Source of the DNA: Chloroflexi bacterium UBA6019
Lineage (GTDB): Bacteria; Chloroflexota; Dormibacteria; Dormibacterales; Dormibacteraceae
NCBI GenBank assembly: GCA_002427995.1
Contig: DIZV01000096.1
Location: 1-36,316, forward strand
Length of the DNA stretch: 36,316 nucleotides
Direction of reading: 5' to 3'
This document shows positions 1 through 8,618 of this stretch, piece after piece; position 1 is the stretch's first letter, and every line of letters starts with the position of its first letter. Both the position numbers and the translations under genes were made by a program. The notes beneath the pieces were generated by a model. That model was not told where the DNA came from, did no database searches, and was given only the letters and a program-made list of their open reading frames with translations.

Positions 1-23
1 ACCAGGCTGGAAGCACGCCGCGA

Positions 24-308
24 TCAACCGCGCTCTGTGTAGCCGAGGTCGAAGGCCATTTTGAGGGCAGAGGCGTCGGCGTCCGGCGGGAGCTCCACCT
101 CGTTGCCGAGGCGGCGAAGGCCCTCGGCCAGGCGGGCGACGGGGTCCGCGTCCTCGTAGTGGAGCCACTGGTAGGCCTGCGGCTCCGACCAGTCGCGCCG
201 GCCGCGAGACTCCGACCAGCGGCGGTGGGCGTCGACCACCACCAGCTCCACGCGGCGCAGGAGCGACGGGTCGCCCTCGAGCAAGTGGTCGAAGGGCTGT
301 GCCGCCAT
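24..308 (-). CDS. Small conserved-looking protein of unknown function downstream of hpt
   Basis: A 94-residue reading frame begins with ATG (MAAQPFDHLLEG) 38 bases after the stop of the phosphoribosyltransferase gene, on the same strand. Its frame runs further upstream without a canonical start, and the codons before the ATG still read like coding sequence (an Arg/Leu-rich helix), so the true start may be slightly upstream or non-canonical. The product is acidic and helical, with no cysteines, signal peptide or membrane segment. It has a Trp-rich middle (residues about 30-50). I do not recognise a family. Its position suggests co-transcription with hpt. Codon composition matches the neighbours. 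Confidence 0.55.
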   Translation of the reverse strand: MAAQPFDHLLEGDPSLLRRVELVVVDAHRRWSESRGRRDWSEPQAYQWLHYEDADPVARLAEGLRRLGNEVELPPDADASALKMAFDLGYTERG

Positions 309-346
309 CCAGTCGAGCAGTCGGAGCAGCCGCTCTCGCGGCTCGG

Positions 347-1267
347 CTATTTCGGCGCCGCCGGGTCCGGCGAAGCGGGCCGGGACCCCAGGCCCTGGTA
401 GACGCCCTGTTTGAGCACGCAGATGAAAGGCAGGTTGCGGTAGAGCTCTCGGAAATCGAGCCCGTAGCCGACCACGTAGTCGTTGGGCACCTGGAACCCG
501 GTGTACTTGAGCGGGCGCGCGGCGAGCCGGCGAGTCGGGCGGTCGAGAAGCGCGACGACCTCCAGCGAGGCGGGGTTGCGCTCGCGCAGCCGGTTCATGA
601 CGAATTCCAGCGTCAACCCGGTGTTGACGATGTCCTCGACGAGGAGCACGTGGCGGCCGTCGATCGGGATGTCTATATCGCGCACGATCGTCACCCGGTC
701 GTGGGGTTGAGCCCCGGCATAGCGCGCCAGGGCGAGGTAGTCGATCGCGACGGGGATCGTGATCTGCCGGGCGAGGTCGGCGAGGAAGAAGGTGATCCCC
801 TTGAGCATGCCGACGAGGATCACCGCCTCGCCGCGGTAGTCGCGTGAGATCTTCCGGCCGAGGGCCCGGACCCGGGTCTCGAGCTCGGTGGGCGAGATCA
901 GGATCTGCTGGATGTCCTGCTTTCGGAGGTGGTGCACGTCGAGCACCTCGAGCACGCCGTAGCCGGCCTGCACCAGCAGCTGCTGGTAGTCCTTCTGGTA
1001 GAGCAGCCGGACGTTCACGCCCGGGTAGAGCTCTTTGAGCAACCTGACCTTTCGGTTCTTGGGCGTGACGAGCGACTGCTTCATCGTTGTCAGCTCGACG
1101 TACATGTCGTACTCGGGGAGGTAGAAGTCGGGCGTGAACATCTCGCTGACCCGGCCGTCGTCCCAACCGATCGGGAAGGAGTTGGGTTCGTACACCCAAC
1201 GGATCCGGTAGTAGTCGAGGAATCGGGCGAACTCCTGCTCGGAGGGGTGTACGAAGCCGACCCGCAT
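347..1267 (-). CDS. hpt: Hypoxanthine phosphoribosyltransferase with N-terminal nuclease-fold-like extension
   Basis: Predicted 306-residue cytosolic enzyme. Residues about 110-300 are a purine phosphoribosyltransferase that would convert hypoxanthine or guanine plus PRPP to IMP or GMP. The PRPP-binding loop LLVEDIVNTGLTL and the loop-I-like VGMLKG are clear. A normal Hpt is about 180 residues. Here about 105 extra N-terminal residues precede it, including FTPDFYLPEYDMYVELTTMK, whose Asp47, Glu58 and Lys63 resemble the spacing of a PD-(D/E)XK nuclease-like fold. That reading is inference, because the motif is imperfect (E-L-T rather than E-x-K). The ATG at 1267 starts the domain neatly. The frame stays open to 1402 with other possible starts, and there is no Shine-Dalgarno sequence. 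A TAGAAT hexamer on this strand (1382-1377) could be its -10. Divergent from pcm. Confidence 0.88.
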   Translation of the reverse strand: MRVGFVHPSEQEFARFLDYYRIRWVYEPNSFPIGWDDGRVSEMFTPDFYLPEYDMYVELTTMKQSLVTPKNRKVRLLKELYPGVNVRLLYQKDYQQLLVQAGYGVLEVLDVHHLRKQDIQQILISPTELETRVRALGRKISRDYRGEAVILVGMLKGITFFLADLARQITIPVAIDYLALARYAGAQPHDRVTIVRDIDIPIDGRHVLLVEDIVNTGLTLEFVMNRLRERNPASLEVVALLDRPTRRLAARPLKYTGFQVPNDYVVGYGLDFRELYRNLPFICVLKQGVYQGLGSRPASPDPAAPK

Positions 1268-1391
1268 GTGTGGGGGGCCGGACCGGCGGAGCAGCCGCGA
1301 CCGCTGCTTGACGGGCCGGCGGAGGGCTGGAGGAACGTTGGCTGGTGCCAGGGAGACCAATGAAACTTCGTCCAGAATTCTACGCGGGCGA

Positions 1392-2033
1392 ATGGGCACC
1401 AACCCTCGTGGCCTGCGGATGATCGCTGAGCAGCTGCGGCCGCGCGGGATCGTCGACGAGAGGATCCTCGCTGCGATGGCCGAGCTGCCGCGGGAGGAGT
1501 TCGTCGCCCGCGAGCACCGCCGGCTCGCCTACGCCGACCATCCGATCGCAATCGGGCGCGGGCAGACGATCTCGCAGCCGCTGGTGGTGGCGGCGATGAC
1601 CCAGGCGGTGGCACCCGGCCCGGAGGACCTCGCCCTCGAGGTCGGGACTGGCAGCGGCTACCAGGCGGCGGTCCTGGCTCGCCTCTGCCGCCGGGTGGTT
1701 GGAGTCGAGCGGGACGCCGAGCTGGCCACTCGCGGGGCCGCCATCCTGGCCCGGCTGGGCATCGCCAACGCCGAGATCCACCACGCCGACGGGTCCCTCG
1801 GCTGGCCGTCTGCGGCGCCCTACGACGTGATCGTGGTGTCGGCGGCAGCCGTCCAGGTGCCGGCGTCGCTGGTCGATCAGCTCGCCGAGGGCGGCCGGAT
1901 GGTCATGCCCGTCGCCCACTCGCAGGATCGGCCGCAGGATCTGCTGCTGCTCCGCAAGCGGCAGGGCCGGCTGGAGACCATGACGCTGTTCCCAGTCCTC
2001 TTCGTGCCGCTCCTGGAAGGGACGGCAGACTGA
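1392..2033 (+). CDS. pcm: Protein-L-isoaspartate O-methyltransferase
   Basis: Predicted 213-residue SAM-dependent enzyme that methylates L-isoaspartyl residues in aged proteins so that they can revert to aspartate. The family hallmarks are present: the N-terminal helix (LRPRGIVDERILAAMAELPREEF), the substrate segment IGRGQTISQPLVVAAMTQ, and SAM motif I LALEVGTGSGYQAAVLA. These are followed by an acidic post-I loop (VVGVERDAEL) and the C-terminal VIVVSAAAVQVPASLVDQLAEGG stretch. Length is normal. The ATG at 1392 was chosen because it precedes the conserved N-terminal helix by only a few residues; a second ATG at 1419 is possible. No Shine-Dalgarno sequence is seen. The gene is monocistronic and converges on UPF0182. 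Confidence 0.93.
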   Translation: MGTNPRGLRMIAEQLRPRGIVDERILAAMAELPREEFVAREHRRLAYADHPIAIGRGQTISQPLVVAAMTQAVAPGPEDLALEVGTGSGYQAAVLARLCRRVVGVERDAELATRGAAILARLGIANAEIHHADGSLGWPSAAPYDVIVVSAAAVQVPASLVDQLAEGGRMVMPVAHSQDRPQDLLLLRKRQGRLETMTLFPVLFVPLLEGTAD

Positions 2034-2138
2034 TCGATCGCCGCGCAGCACCAGGACGGACGCGGGTCTTCAGCGGTGGTGCCGCGAGAGGAGGCGCGGG
2101 CCGGGCCGCGGTCGGTTTCTAGGCGGCCTGGCGTGCCA

Positions 2139-2167
2139 CTCCCGCGGGGGACGTCGAAGCGCGGGAG
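2139..2167. terminator. Hairpin between convergent pcm and UPF0182 genes
   Basis: An 8-bp perfect inverted repeat (CTCCCGCG / CGCGGGAG) with a 13-base loop lies in the 156-base gap between the two convergent stop codons. There is no T-tract on either side, so it could be a bidirectional stem-type terminator or an RNA-stabilising hairpin. I see nothing else in this gap. Confidence 0.4.
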
Positions 2168-2189
2168 ACGGCTGTGATTGCGAGAAAGG

Positions 2190-4997
2190 TCACCGCGTCG
2201 GCGAGGGCGAAGGGGAAGGCTTCGGCGAGGCTGGAGCGGCTGCGCTCGAGCAGCCGGCCGCCTGCAGCTGCTGGAGGAGGCTGCCCACCTGCTGGATCTC
2301 GGCCGCATAGCCGGCGAGGTCCTGCGCCTTGAGCTTGTCCTGGGCGGCCAGGTAATGCTGGTTGGCCTGGGCGATCAGCTGGCCGCAGGTCTGGCTGCCG
2401 GGCGTCGTGCCACCGGGTGTCGGGCTGCCGCTCGGCGTTGGACCCGGGGAGATGGGCGCGGCGCCGACAAGCTGGGCCAGTGCGCCTTCCAGGGTGTCGT
2501 CCCAGACCACGTTCTGGGTGTCGGCGAGGATCACCTTCTTGAACTCGGGCAGAGAGGAGGTGCTGGTGGCCCGCAGGTAGACCGGCTCGAAGTAGAGGAA
2601 GGTACCGCCCACCGGCACCACCAGGAGGTTGCCCTGTTGCACCTGCGATCCGCTCTGGTTCCAGAGTGTGAACTGTGAGGAGATGGCGGAGTTCTCCTGG
2701 ATCCGGTTGCCGATCTGGGAGGGGCCGAAGATGACGGTGTCCTTGGGTAACTGGTAGAGGACCAGCCGGCCGTAGTTGGGCGAGTCGTTGCGCGCGGCGA
2801 GCCAGCTGATCATGTTCGGCCGGTTGTTCGGCGTGAAGGGCAGGATCAGCAGGTACTCCGCCTTCTGCTCACCGGGCAGCCGCATCAGCACGTAGTAGGG
2901 CTCCAACGCCTGGGTCGAGCCGGGGCCATTGGACTCCTCGGGGACGGCCCAGACGTCCTCCCGGTTGTAGAAGACCTGGGGGTCGGTCATGTGATAGGTG
3001 CGGTAGACCGAGACCTGGACGTTGAACATGTCGACCGGGTACCGAACGTGCTCACGCACCGCCGCGGGCATGGCCTCGATCGGCTTGAAGAGGGTCGGGA
3101 AGCTCTTGGCGTAAGCCCTGATGATGGGGTCGGTCGGGTCCGCGATGTAGAAGTCGGCCGTCCCGTCGTAGGCGTTGATGACGACCTTGACCGAGTTCCG
3201 GATGTAGTTGACACCGGCGGCTGAGTCCTGCTGGCTGTAGGGGTAGGTGTCGGCGGTCGTGTAGGCGTCGATGACCCAATACAGCTTGCCCTCGGCGACC
3301 ACGATGTAGGGATCACTGTCGTAGTTGAGGAAGGGCGCGATGTCCTTCACCCGGTCGACGATGTTGCGCCGGTAGAGGATCTGCGTCCGGGCGTTGACCT
3401 GGCTCGTGATCAGCAGGTTCAGGTCACCCATGTAGGCCGCGTAGAGCAGCCGGTTGGGACCGGCCAGCGGGACACCATGGGTGCCCGTGTAGTTGGTGTA
3501 AACGTCACCACTGCCGGACGGGTAGTCGAACTCCTTCTGGTCTGATGGGACGAGGACGTAGTTGTTGGTCAGCTCGCCGAAGTAGATCGAGGGCTTGGTC
3601 ACCGCGAGGGCCCCGGTGGGCGGGATGTCCTGGGCGACGAACGCCGGCAGCCCCTCGCCGACGACGCTGCGGACCGGGCTTGCCACAACGCCGTAGCCGT
3701 GGGTGTAGGTGAGGTTCTCGTTGACGAACCCGCGGCCCTGGGCCGGCAGCTTGGTGGTGTCCAGCTCCCGAGCGCTGAGCTCCAGCTGCTCATAGCGCCC
3801 GTTGATCGTGTAGCGGTCGAGGTCGATCTCGTTGAGCGTGTAGTAGGTGCGGATGGCCTGCAGCTGCGGATAGGTCTCCTGGAGCTGGCGGTAGTCCCAG
3901 AGGCGGAGGTTGTCGATCGTGGTCTGGTCGTCCTGGATGTCCTTCTGGGTGAGGCTGGCCGCGCCCGAGTACTGGCTCACCGTGACCTTGTCGAGGCCGA
4001 ACGCCTGCCGGGTGTAGGTGAGCTCGCGGGAGATGTATTGGGACTCGCGGGTGAACTGCTGCGGCGAGACCACGAGTCGTTCGATCGCCTGCGCGTAGAT
4101 CGCGCTCAGGATGCCGAAGACGATCCAGACCGCCAGGACCACGACCGGCAGCCAGAGCCGCCGGAGGAACGCGTTGGCGAGCAGAGCGAGCGCCAGCAGA
4201 AGGCCAAGCCCGGTCGAGATGTAGGCGATCGGAATGCGCGCGTTGATGTCGGTGTAGCCGGCGCCCCAGACGTAGCCGTTGTGCTGGGAGAGGAGGTCGT
4301 AGCGGCCAAGGTAGGCTCCCGCCGCCACGGTGAGCGCCACCACCGCGAAGAGGACCGAGACGTGGGCGATGCCGCGGGTCGGCAGCCGCAGCTCGAAGTC
4401 GGTGTCCCGCCAGGCATAGAGGGCCGCGATCAGCAGAACTGTCAGGAAGCTCAGGCCCAGCGCCCAACCCTGGACCGACTCCAGGAAGGGGAGAGTGAAG
4501 AGGTAGAAGGAGATGTCCAGGCCGAAGACGGGCTCGGTCCTGCCGGTGGCCGAGCCGTTGAGGAAGAGGATCAGCTGCTGCCAGCCGCCCGCCGCGCCGG
4601 CGGAGACGATGAGGGCGATGACGAGGGCGGCGACGAGGCCGATGAGCCCGGCGACGCTGCGTACGAAGCGACGGCGGATGCCGATCGTGCGCAGCGCCGA
4701 GCTGGCGCGGAAGCGGAGCGCGATGAGCACGTTTACCGCCCCGTAGACGAAGGCGATCAGCAGGCTGCCGAAGAAGAGCAGCAGCTGGAAGCCGATCCGG
4801 GTCGTGTAGACGTGCTGGAGGCCGAGGGCCTTGAACCAGAGAACCTCGGTCGCGATCCCGATCAAGGGCCCGCCGATCGCCAGCAGGACGACCACCACGC
4901 CGACCAGCCCGAGGACGAAAAACGTACCCCGCGGAGGCTTCGGAAGCCGTAGGGGCGTGATGTCGGCGTCGCCGCCGAAGGGCGGGTAGCGCCTCAT
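2190..4997 (-). CDS. UPF0182 family large membrane protein
   Basis: A 935-residue protein of the UPF0182 family (COG1615), which is of unknown function. The N-terminal third carries about seven hydrophobic membrane segments starting at residue about 25 (FFVLGLVGVVVVLLAIGG). A large soluble domain follows, presumably extracytoplasmic, with family signatures such as TYTHGYGVVASPV and IYFGELTNNYVLVPS. The C-terminus is a Pro/Ser/Thr-rich tether plus a short helical region (AQANQHYLAAQDKLKAQDL), again typical. The start ATG at 4997 overlaps the stop of the upstream MFS gene as ATGA (4994-4997), which indicates translational coupling and decides the start. It is the last gene of a long minus-strand run. 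What it does is not known. Confidence 0.92.
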   Translation of the reverse strand: MRRYPPFGGDADITPLRLPKPPRGTFFVLGLVGVVVVLLAIGGPLIGIATEVLWFKALGLQHVYTTRIGFQLLLFFGSLLIAFVYGAVNVLIALRFRASSALRTIGIRRRFVRSVAGLIGLVAALVIALIVSAGAAGGWQQLILFLNGSATGRTEPVFGLDISFYLFTLPFLESVQGWALGLSFLTVLLIAALYAWRDTDFELRLPTRGIAHVSVLFAVVALTVAAGAYLGRYDLLSQHNGYVWGAGYTDINARIPIAYISTGLGLLLALALLANAFLRRLWLPVVVLAVWIVFGILSAIYAQAIERLVVSPQQFTRESQYISRELTYTRQAFGLDKVTVSQYSGAASLTQKDIQDDQTTIDNLRLWDYRQLQETYPQLQAIRTYYTLNEIDLDRYTINGRYEQLELSARELDTTKLPAQGRGFVNENLTYTHGYGVVASPVRSVVGEGLPAFVAQDIPPTGALAVTKPSIYFGELTNNYVLVPSDQKEFDYPSGSGDVYTNYTGTHGVPLAGPNRLLYAAYMGDLNLLITSQVNARTQILYRRNIVDRVKDIAPFLNYDSDPYIVVAEGKLYWVIDAYTTADTYPYSQQDSAAGVNYIRNSVKVVINAYDGTADFYIADPTDPIIRAYAKSFPTLFKPIEAMPAAVREHVRYPVDMFNVQVSVYRTYHMTDPQVFYNREDVWAVPEESNGPGSTQALEPYYVLMRLPGEQKAEYLLILPFTPNNRPNMISWLAARNDSPNYGRLVLYQLPKDTVIFGPSQIGNRIQENSAISSQFTLWNQSGSQVQQGNLLVVPVGGTFLYFEPVYLRATSTSSLPEFKKVILADTQNVVWDDTLEGALAQLVGAAPISPGPTPSGSPTPGGTTPGSQTCGQLIAQANQHYLAAQDKLKAQDLAGYAAEIQQVGSLLQQLQAAGCSSAAAPASPKPSPSPSPTR

Positions 4998-6091
4998 CGC
5001 CGGTTCAGGGTCAGGATCACGGCAAGCGAAGCCACCTCGAGCACCATAGCCCCCGCGATCGCGGGACGGTAGCTTCCAGTTGCGTCGACGACCAGGCCGG
5101 CGAGTGGTGGCCCCAGCAGAGCCCCGAGCCCGGCGCCGGTGTAGAGCGCGCCCACCGTGCCTCCGAGGCCCTCGGTCCCGAAGAGCTCGGCCAGGACCGA
5201 CGGCGAGATCGCCACCCAACCCCCGTAGGCGGAGCCCATGATGGCCGCGAACACGACCAGGCCGAAGTAGTCCGGTTCGGAAAGCCAGATCAGGTAGGAG
5301 GCCGCCATCGCGAAGACCGCGAGCTGGAAGGTCCGGAGGCGACCGAAGCGGTCTGCGACCGGGCCCAGGCCGAGCCGGCCGAGGGTGCTGAAGACGCCGA
5401 CCACGCCGAGCAGGGCGGCCGCCGCGTAGCGGCCGGCGCCCCTCGACTCCGCGTAGGGCACGAGGTGGACGAAGAAGGTGAAGAGGCCAAAGCCCTGCAG
5501 CAGCACCGAGGCGTAGAGGATCCCGAACTCGCGGCTGCGAATCGCGCGGCCGACGCTGAACCGCACTGGCCCCGAGCGAACCGGGCGGTCGGCGAGCAGA
5601 GCGCAGCCCCCGAGCACGACGAAGCTGATGATCCCGAAGATGACGTAGGTCGCGCGCCAGCCGTGGGCGGCGATCAGCGCCGTCGCCGCGGGCGCCCCCG
5701 CCAGGGTCCCGACCCCGATCCCGGAGACGGCCACCCCGATCGCGAGACCCTGGCGGCGGTCGAACCAGGATCCCACCGCGGCCACCATCGGCACGTAGCC
5801 GCAGGCGACGCCGACACCGACCCCGAGGCCATAGGTCAGGTAGCCGAGCCAGAGCTGGTGGACGAAAGCCGTCAGCACCAGGCCGGCGCCCATGGTCACC
5901 GCGCCGACCAAGAGGACGCGCTTGGTCCCGTACCGATCCCCGGCCCAGCCGCTGACGGCGCCGAGCGAGAACCAGAGGAAGGCGGTGACGGAGAAGAAGA
6001 CCGAGGTCGCGCCCGAGCCGGCATGGAACTCGGCGGCCATCGGAGCGAAGAAGGCCCCGAAGGAGTAGGCCACCCCGAAGACGAGGGCCAT
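4994..6091 (-). CDS. MFS transporter, monocarboxylate/oxalate-formate antiporter-like
   Basis: At least 365 residues forming about 11-12 membrane helices, with the MFS loop 2-3 motif (GWAGDRYGTKRVLLVG) and its repeat in the second half (GPVADRFGRLRTFQ). The segment SWFDRRQGLAIGVAVSGIGVG is typical of the MCT/oxalate-formate antiporter branch, so a small organic acid is the likely substrate (inference). The ATG at 6091 falls in the middle of the first membrane helix. The same frame continues upstream through a sensible N-terminus (VESRHGWVVVGAAFFAM), where the only start-like codon is a CTG at 6142 before an in-frame stop. The real start is therefore probably CTG-6142. It sits 25 bases after the acyl-CoA synthetase gene and overlaps UPF0182. 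Confidence 0.88.
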   Translation of the reverse strand: MALVFGVAYSFGAFFAPMAAEFHAGSGATSVFFSVTAFLWFSLGAVSGWAGDRYGTKRVLLVGAVTMGAGLVLTAFVHQLWLGYLTYGLGVGVGVACGYVPMVAAVGSWFDRRQGLAIGVAVSGIGVGTLAGAPAATALIAAHGWRATYVIFGIISFVVLGGCALLADRPVRSGPVRFSVGRAIRSREFGILYASVLLQGFGLFTFFVHLVPYAESRGAGRYAAAALLGVVGVFSTLGRLGLGPVADRFGRLRTFQLAVFAMAASYLIWLSEPDYFGLVVFAAIMGSAYGGWVAISPSVLAELFGTEGLGGTVGALYTGAGLGALLGPPLAGLVVDATGSYRPAIAGAMVLEVASLAVILTLNRR

Positions 6092-6167
6092 CGCGAAGAA
6101 GGCCGCTCCGACGACGACCCAGCCGTGCCGGGACTCGACCAGCCGGCCGCCTACGCTGTGCGGGACG

Positions 6168-7694
6168 CTAGATGCGACGCGTCATGCCTTCCCAGTAGCG
6201 CTCGCGGAGGCGGCGTTTCTGGGTCTTGCCGGCGACGTCGCGCGGGAAGTCGTCGATGAAGTCGACCGACTTCGGCGATTTGTAGCCCGCGATCCGCACT
6301 CGGCAGAACTCGATCAGCTCCCCCTCGCTCGCGCTCGCACCGGGTTTGAGCTTGACGACCGCCTTCACCTCCTCGCCGAACTCTTCGCTGGGTACGCCGA
6401 TGATCGCCGCGTCCTCGACCGCGGGGTGCTCGAAGAGGACCGCCTCGACCTCGGCGGGGTAGATGTTGACCCCGCCGCTGATCACCATGTCGATCTTGCG
6501 ATCGCAGATGTAGTAGTAGCCCTCCAGGTCCCGGTAGGCGATGTCGCCGACGCTGAAGAACCCGTCGTGGTTGCTCTCGGCGGTTGCGTCGGGCCGGTTG
6601 AAGTACTCGGCGAGCGTGTTGTTGCGGACCAGGAACTCGCCCGGCGTCCCGATCGGGACCTCGACGCCCTCCGGGTCCACCAGCCGGATCTCCTGACCCG
6701 ACAGCGCGGTGCCCGCCGAGCCCGGCTTGCGGAGCTGGTCCTCCGGCCGAAGGATCGTGTTGATCCCGGTCTCGGTCGCGCCGTAGAACTCCCAGAGGAT
6801 GGGACCGAAGTAGGCGATGCACCTTTCCTTGAGGCTGATCGGGCAGGGCGCCGCGCCCGTGATCAGCTGCCGCAGGCTGGAATGGTCGATCCGTGCCCGG
6901 CTGGCGTCCGGCTGATTCAGCATCCGTGAGATCAGAGTCGGAGCCATGAAGGTTGTCGTCACCCGGTGGCGGGCGATCAGCGCCAGCGCCTCGGCGGCGT
7001 CGAACCGCTTCTCGATCACCACCGTGGCGCCGAGCAGCTGGCTCAGCGCGGAGAAAAAGCCGACCGCGCTGTGATATCCGGGCCCGGCCATCAGGTGGAC
7101 ATCGTCTGGCCTCAGCTCGAAGACCCGGATCGTCTCCAGGATGTTCTCCAGGTTGATCCCGTCGGGGCGGTAGGCCCCCTTCGGCCTGCCCGTGGTGCCG
7201 GACGTGTAGATCATGCTGGCGCCGATCGGCGACGCGCCGTCGGCTGCCTCGGCCGCGCTACCGTCGGCGAGCAGCTCCTCGTAGGAGAGCCAGCCGGGCG
7301 GCGGGGCTTCGGGGCCGGTGACGAGGAAGTGAAGCTTTCCTTCGACCAAGGGACGGGCCTCCTCGACCACCGGTAGGAACTCGGGGCTTGCGGTGATCGC
7401 CCGCGCGCCCGAGTCGTTGACGATGAAGGCGATCTCGGTCGGCTTCAGGTGGTAATTGATCGGCACCCCGACCGCCCCGATCCGGCGGGCGCCGTGGGCG
7501 GACTCGGTGCCCTCGACCGAGTTGTGGGAGATGCCGGTGACACGGTCGCCGGGGCCGACGCCGAGCCGGCGCATCGCCGCCGCGTTGCGGTTCGCCCGCT
7601 CATGGAGCTGCGTGAAGTTGATGACGCGGTCTTCATAGAGGAGGGCCGGCTTGTCGCCCTGCGCCGCTGCGTGGGCGGCCAGGGGATCGGTCAT
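6168..7694 (-). CDS. AMP-forming acyl-CoA synthetase (ANL superfamily)
   Basis: A 508-residue cytosolic enzyme that would adenylate a carboxylic acid with ATP and transfer it to CoA. The P-loop YTSGTTGRPKG lies near residues 161-171, the adenine-binding motif YGATE near 303, and the hinge/A8 region KIDMVISGGVNIYPAEVE follows. The C-terminal catalytic lysine is in DVAGKTQKRRLRERYW. Length is normal for the fatty-acid/carnitine-CoA ligase group. The chain length of the substrate cannot be read from the sequence. The ATG at 7694 starts 18 bases after the upstream stop. It is flanked by an organic-acid-type MFS transporter, so uptake and activation of an acid is a reasonable guess. Confidence 0.93.
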   Translation of the reverse strand: MTDPLAAHAAAQGDKPALLYEDRVINFTQLHERANRNAAAMRRLGVGPGDRVTGISHNSVEGTESAHGARRIGAVGVPINYHLKPTEIAFIVNDSGARAITASPEFLPVVEEARPLVEGKLHFLVTGPEAPPPGWLSYEELLADGSAAEAADGASPIGASMIYTSGTTGRPKGAYRPDGINLENILETIRVFELRPDDVHLMAGPGYHSAVGFFSALSQLLGATVVIEKRFDAAEALALIARHRVTTTFMAPTLISRMLNQPDASRARIDHSSLRQLITGAAPCPISLKERCIAYFGPILWEFYGATETGINTILRPEDQLRKPGSAGTALSGQEIRLVDPEGVEVPIGTPGEFLVRNNTLAEYFNRPDATAESNHDGFFSVGDIAYRDLEGYYYICDRKIDMVISGGVNIYPAEVEAVLFEHPAVEDAAIIGVPSEEFGEEVKAVVKLKPGASASEGELIEFCRVRIAGYKSPKSVDFIDDFPRDVAGKTQKRRLRERYWEGMTRRI

Positions 7695-7712
7695 TGCAGG
7701 TCGCGGGAGAAC

Positions 7713-8618
7713 TTAGGCTCGCGGCCCGCCCGGTTGGGCGACCACGGACCCGATTATCACCGGTAGGCCGAGGATGATCCCGACGCAGCTGAGGCAGAAC
7801 GCGGCGCCCGCGACGATCGACATCACCCGGGACCAGCCGGACCGGCGGATGATCCCGATGATCGCGACCAGCGAGCACGCGAACATCAGGAGGCCGACGC
7901 CGCCGAAGATGAACGATCCGATCACCAGGTTCTGGTCGTTCCCGCGCTGGGTGAGGATCGCCGCGTAGACGATCGTCACCAGGAGGCTCAGGCCACAGCC
8001 GATCCCGAGCACGGCGGCCACCCAGACGGGCACCAGGACCGGGCCCGAAGCGACCGGCGCGTACGGCTGGCCGGAGCCGTAGGGTGCGCTCGCGTAGGGC
8101 TGGGGCAACTGGCCAGGCGCTGGGTAGGGCGGAGCCGACTGGGGCGGCGGGGGCGGAGGAGGAGGCGCGGGCGGAGCGTAGGTGGGCGGCGCCGGCGGGG
8201 CGGTGGGCGGAGCCTGCGCCAACGGAGGCGGGGAGCTCGGGAGCTGCTCGCCGGCGGTGCTCCGGCGAGCAGCCTCGGCCGCGGCGGCCGCGTCGCCGCC
8301 TCCCCCCATCGTCGCCAGTGCCGCGCTGGCTGCGGTGTGGAGCGGCTCGCCGGTCAGGCCGAGGGTGGTCCGGGCCCAGTCGTACCACTCCGCGTAGCTG
8401 CGCACGCCGGGCTCCGCCCGCGTCGTCCAGCCCGGACCGGAGCGGTTCTGGGCGGCATTTCGAGCGGCGGCGGCGGGATCTCCGCCTCCGTCCTTCGCCT
8501 CCGTGGCGGCCTCGGCGCAGGCGTGGCGGATCTCGCTTGTGGCGGTGAGGTTCCGCGCCGCCCAGACGTACCAGTCGGCGTAGGTCCGGCGGCGCTCTTG
8601 CGGCGGAGGGCTAGCCAC
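7713..8618 (-). CDS. Membrane protein with two N-terminal WYxWA repeats and a Pro-rich linker
   Basis: A 301-residue protein of unknown function. It has two copies of a roughly 47-residue Ala-rich helical unit (residues 11-57 and 73-119) that start R-x-Y-A-x-W-Y-x-W-A and end in GGGGD plus poly-Ala. A long Pro/Ala-rich low-complexity linker (about 125-180) follows, with runs of eight or more prolines and Tyr-Pro repeats, and then three to four membrane helices to the C-terminus. The tail resembles the DUF4190-like groups in which Pro-rich cytosolic regions precede a small membrane domain. The start is GTG at 8618: the repeat follows directly, and the GTG overlaps the stop of the upstream VOC gene by 8 bases. 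A role in envelope organisation or sensing is only a guess. Confidence 0.82.
   Translation of the reverse strand: MASPPPQERRRTYADWYVWAARNLTATSEIRHACAEAATEAKDGGGDPAAAARNAAQNRSGPGWTTRAEPGVRSYAEWYDWARTTLGLTGEPLHTAASAALATMGGGGDAAAAAEAARRSTAGEQLPSSPPPLAQAPPTAPPAPPTYAPPAPPPPPPPPQSAPPYPAPGQLPQPYASAPYGSGQPYAPVASGPVLVPVWVAAVLGIGCGLSLLVTIVYAAILTQRGNDQNLVIGSFIFGGVGLLMFACSLVAIIGIIRRSGWSRVMSIVAGAAFCLSCVGIILGLPVIIGSVVAQPGGPRA
8262..8588 (-). repeat. Tandem duplicated protein-coding unit (WYxWA repeats)
   Basis: Two in-frame units of about 141 bases (8448-8588 and 8262-8402) encode homologous helical segments: TYADWYVWAARNL and SYAEWYDWARTTL, with the same GGGGD-like turn and poly-Ala end. The spacing between matching tyrosines is 62 residues. 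The nucleotide sequences have diverged, so this is an old internal duplication rather than a recent slippage event. Confidence 0.6.

Noticed and set aside
309..1199. Upstream extension of the small gene at 24-308 to a 391-codon protein
   Set aside because: The extension overlaps hpt in another frame and is Arg/Pro/Ala-rich without structure. Only the last 100 or so residues look like protein.
1377..1391. Shared bidirectional -10 between hpt and pcm, as at the other divergent pairs
   Set aside because: TAGAAT fits on minus, but the plus-strand counterpart (TACGCG) lacks the final T, and the minus-strand start is over 100 bases away.
3699..4952. Long open frame (417 codons) on plus inside the UPF0182 gene
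   Set aside because: It is antisense to a clear conserved membrane protein. Its composition (Asp/Glu/Arg/Gln-rich, no hydrophobic core) is the mirror of GC-rich coding DNA.
8100..8250. Simple GGCGG-rich repeat as a possible CRISPR or VNTR
   Set aside because: It encodes the Pro/Ala-rich linker of the membrane protein in frame. There are no regular repeats or spacers.
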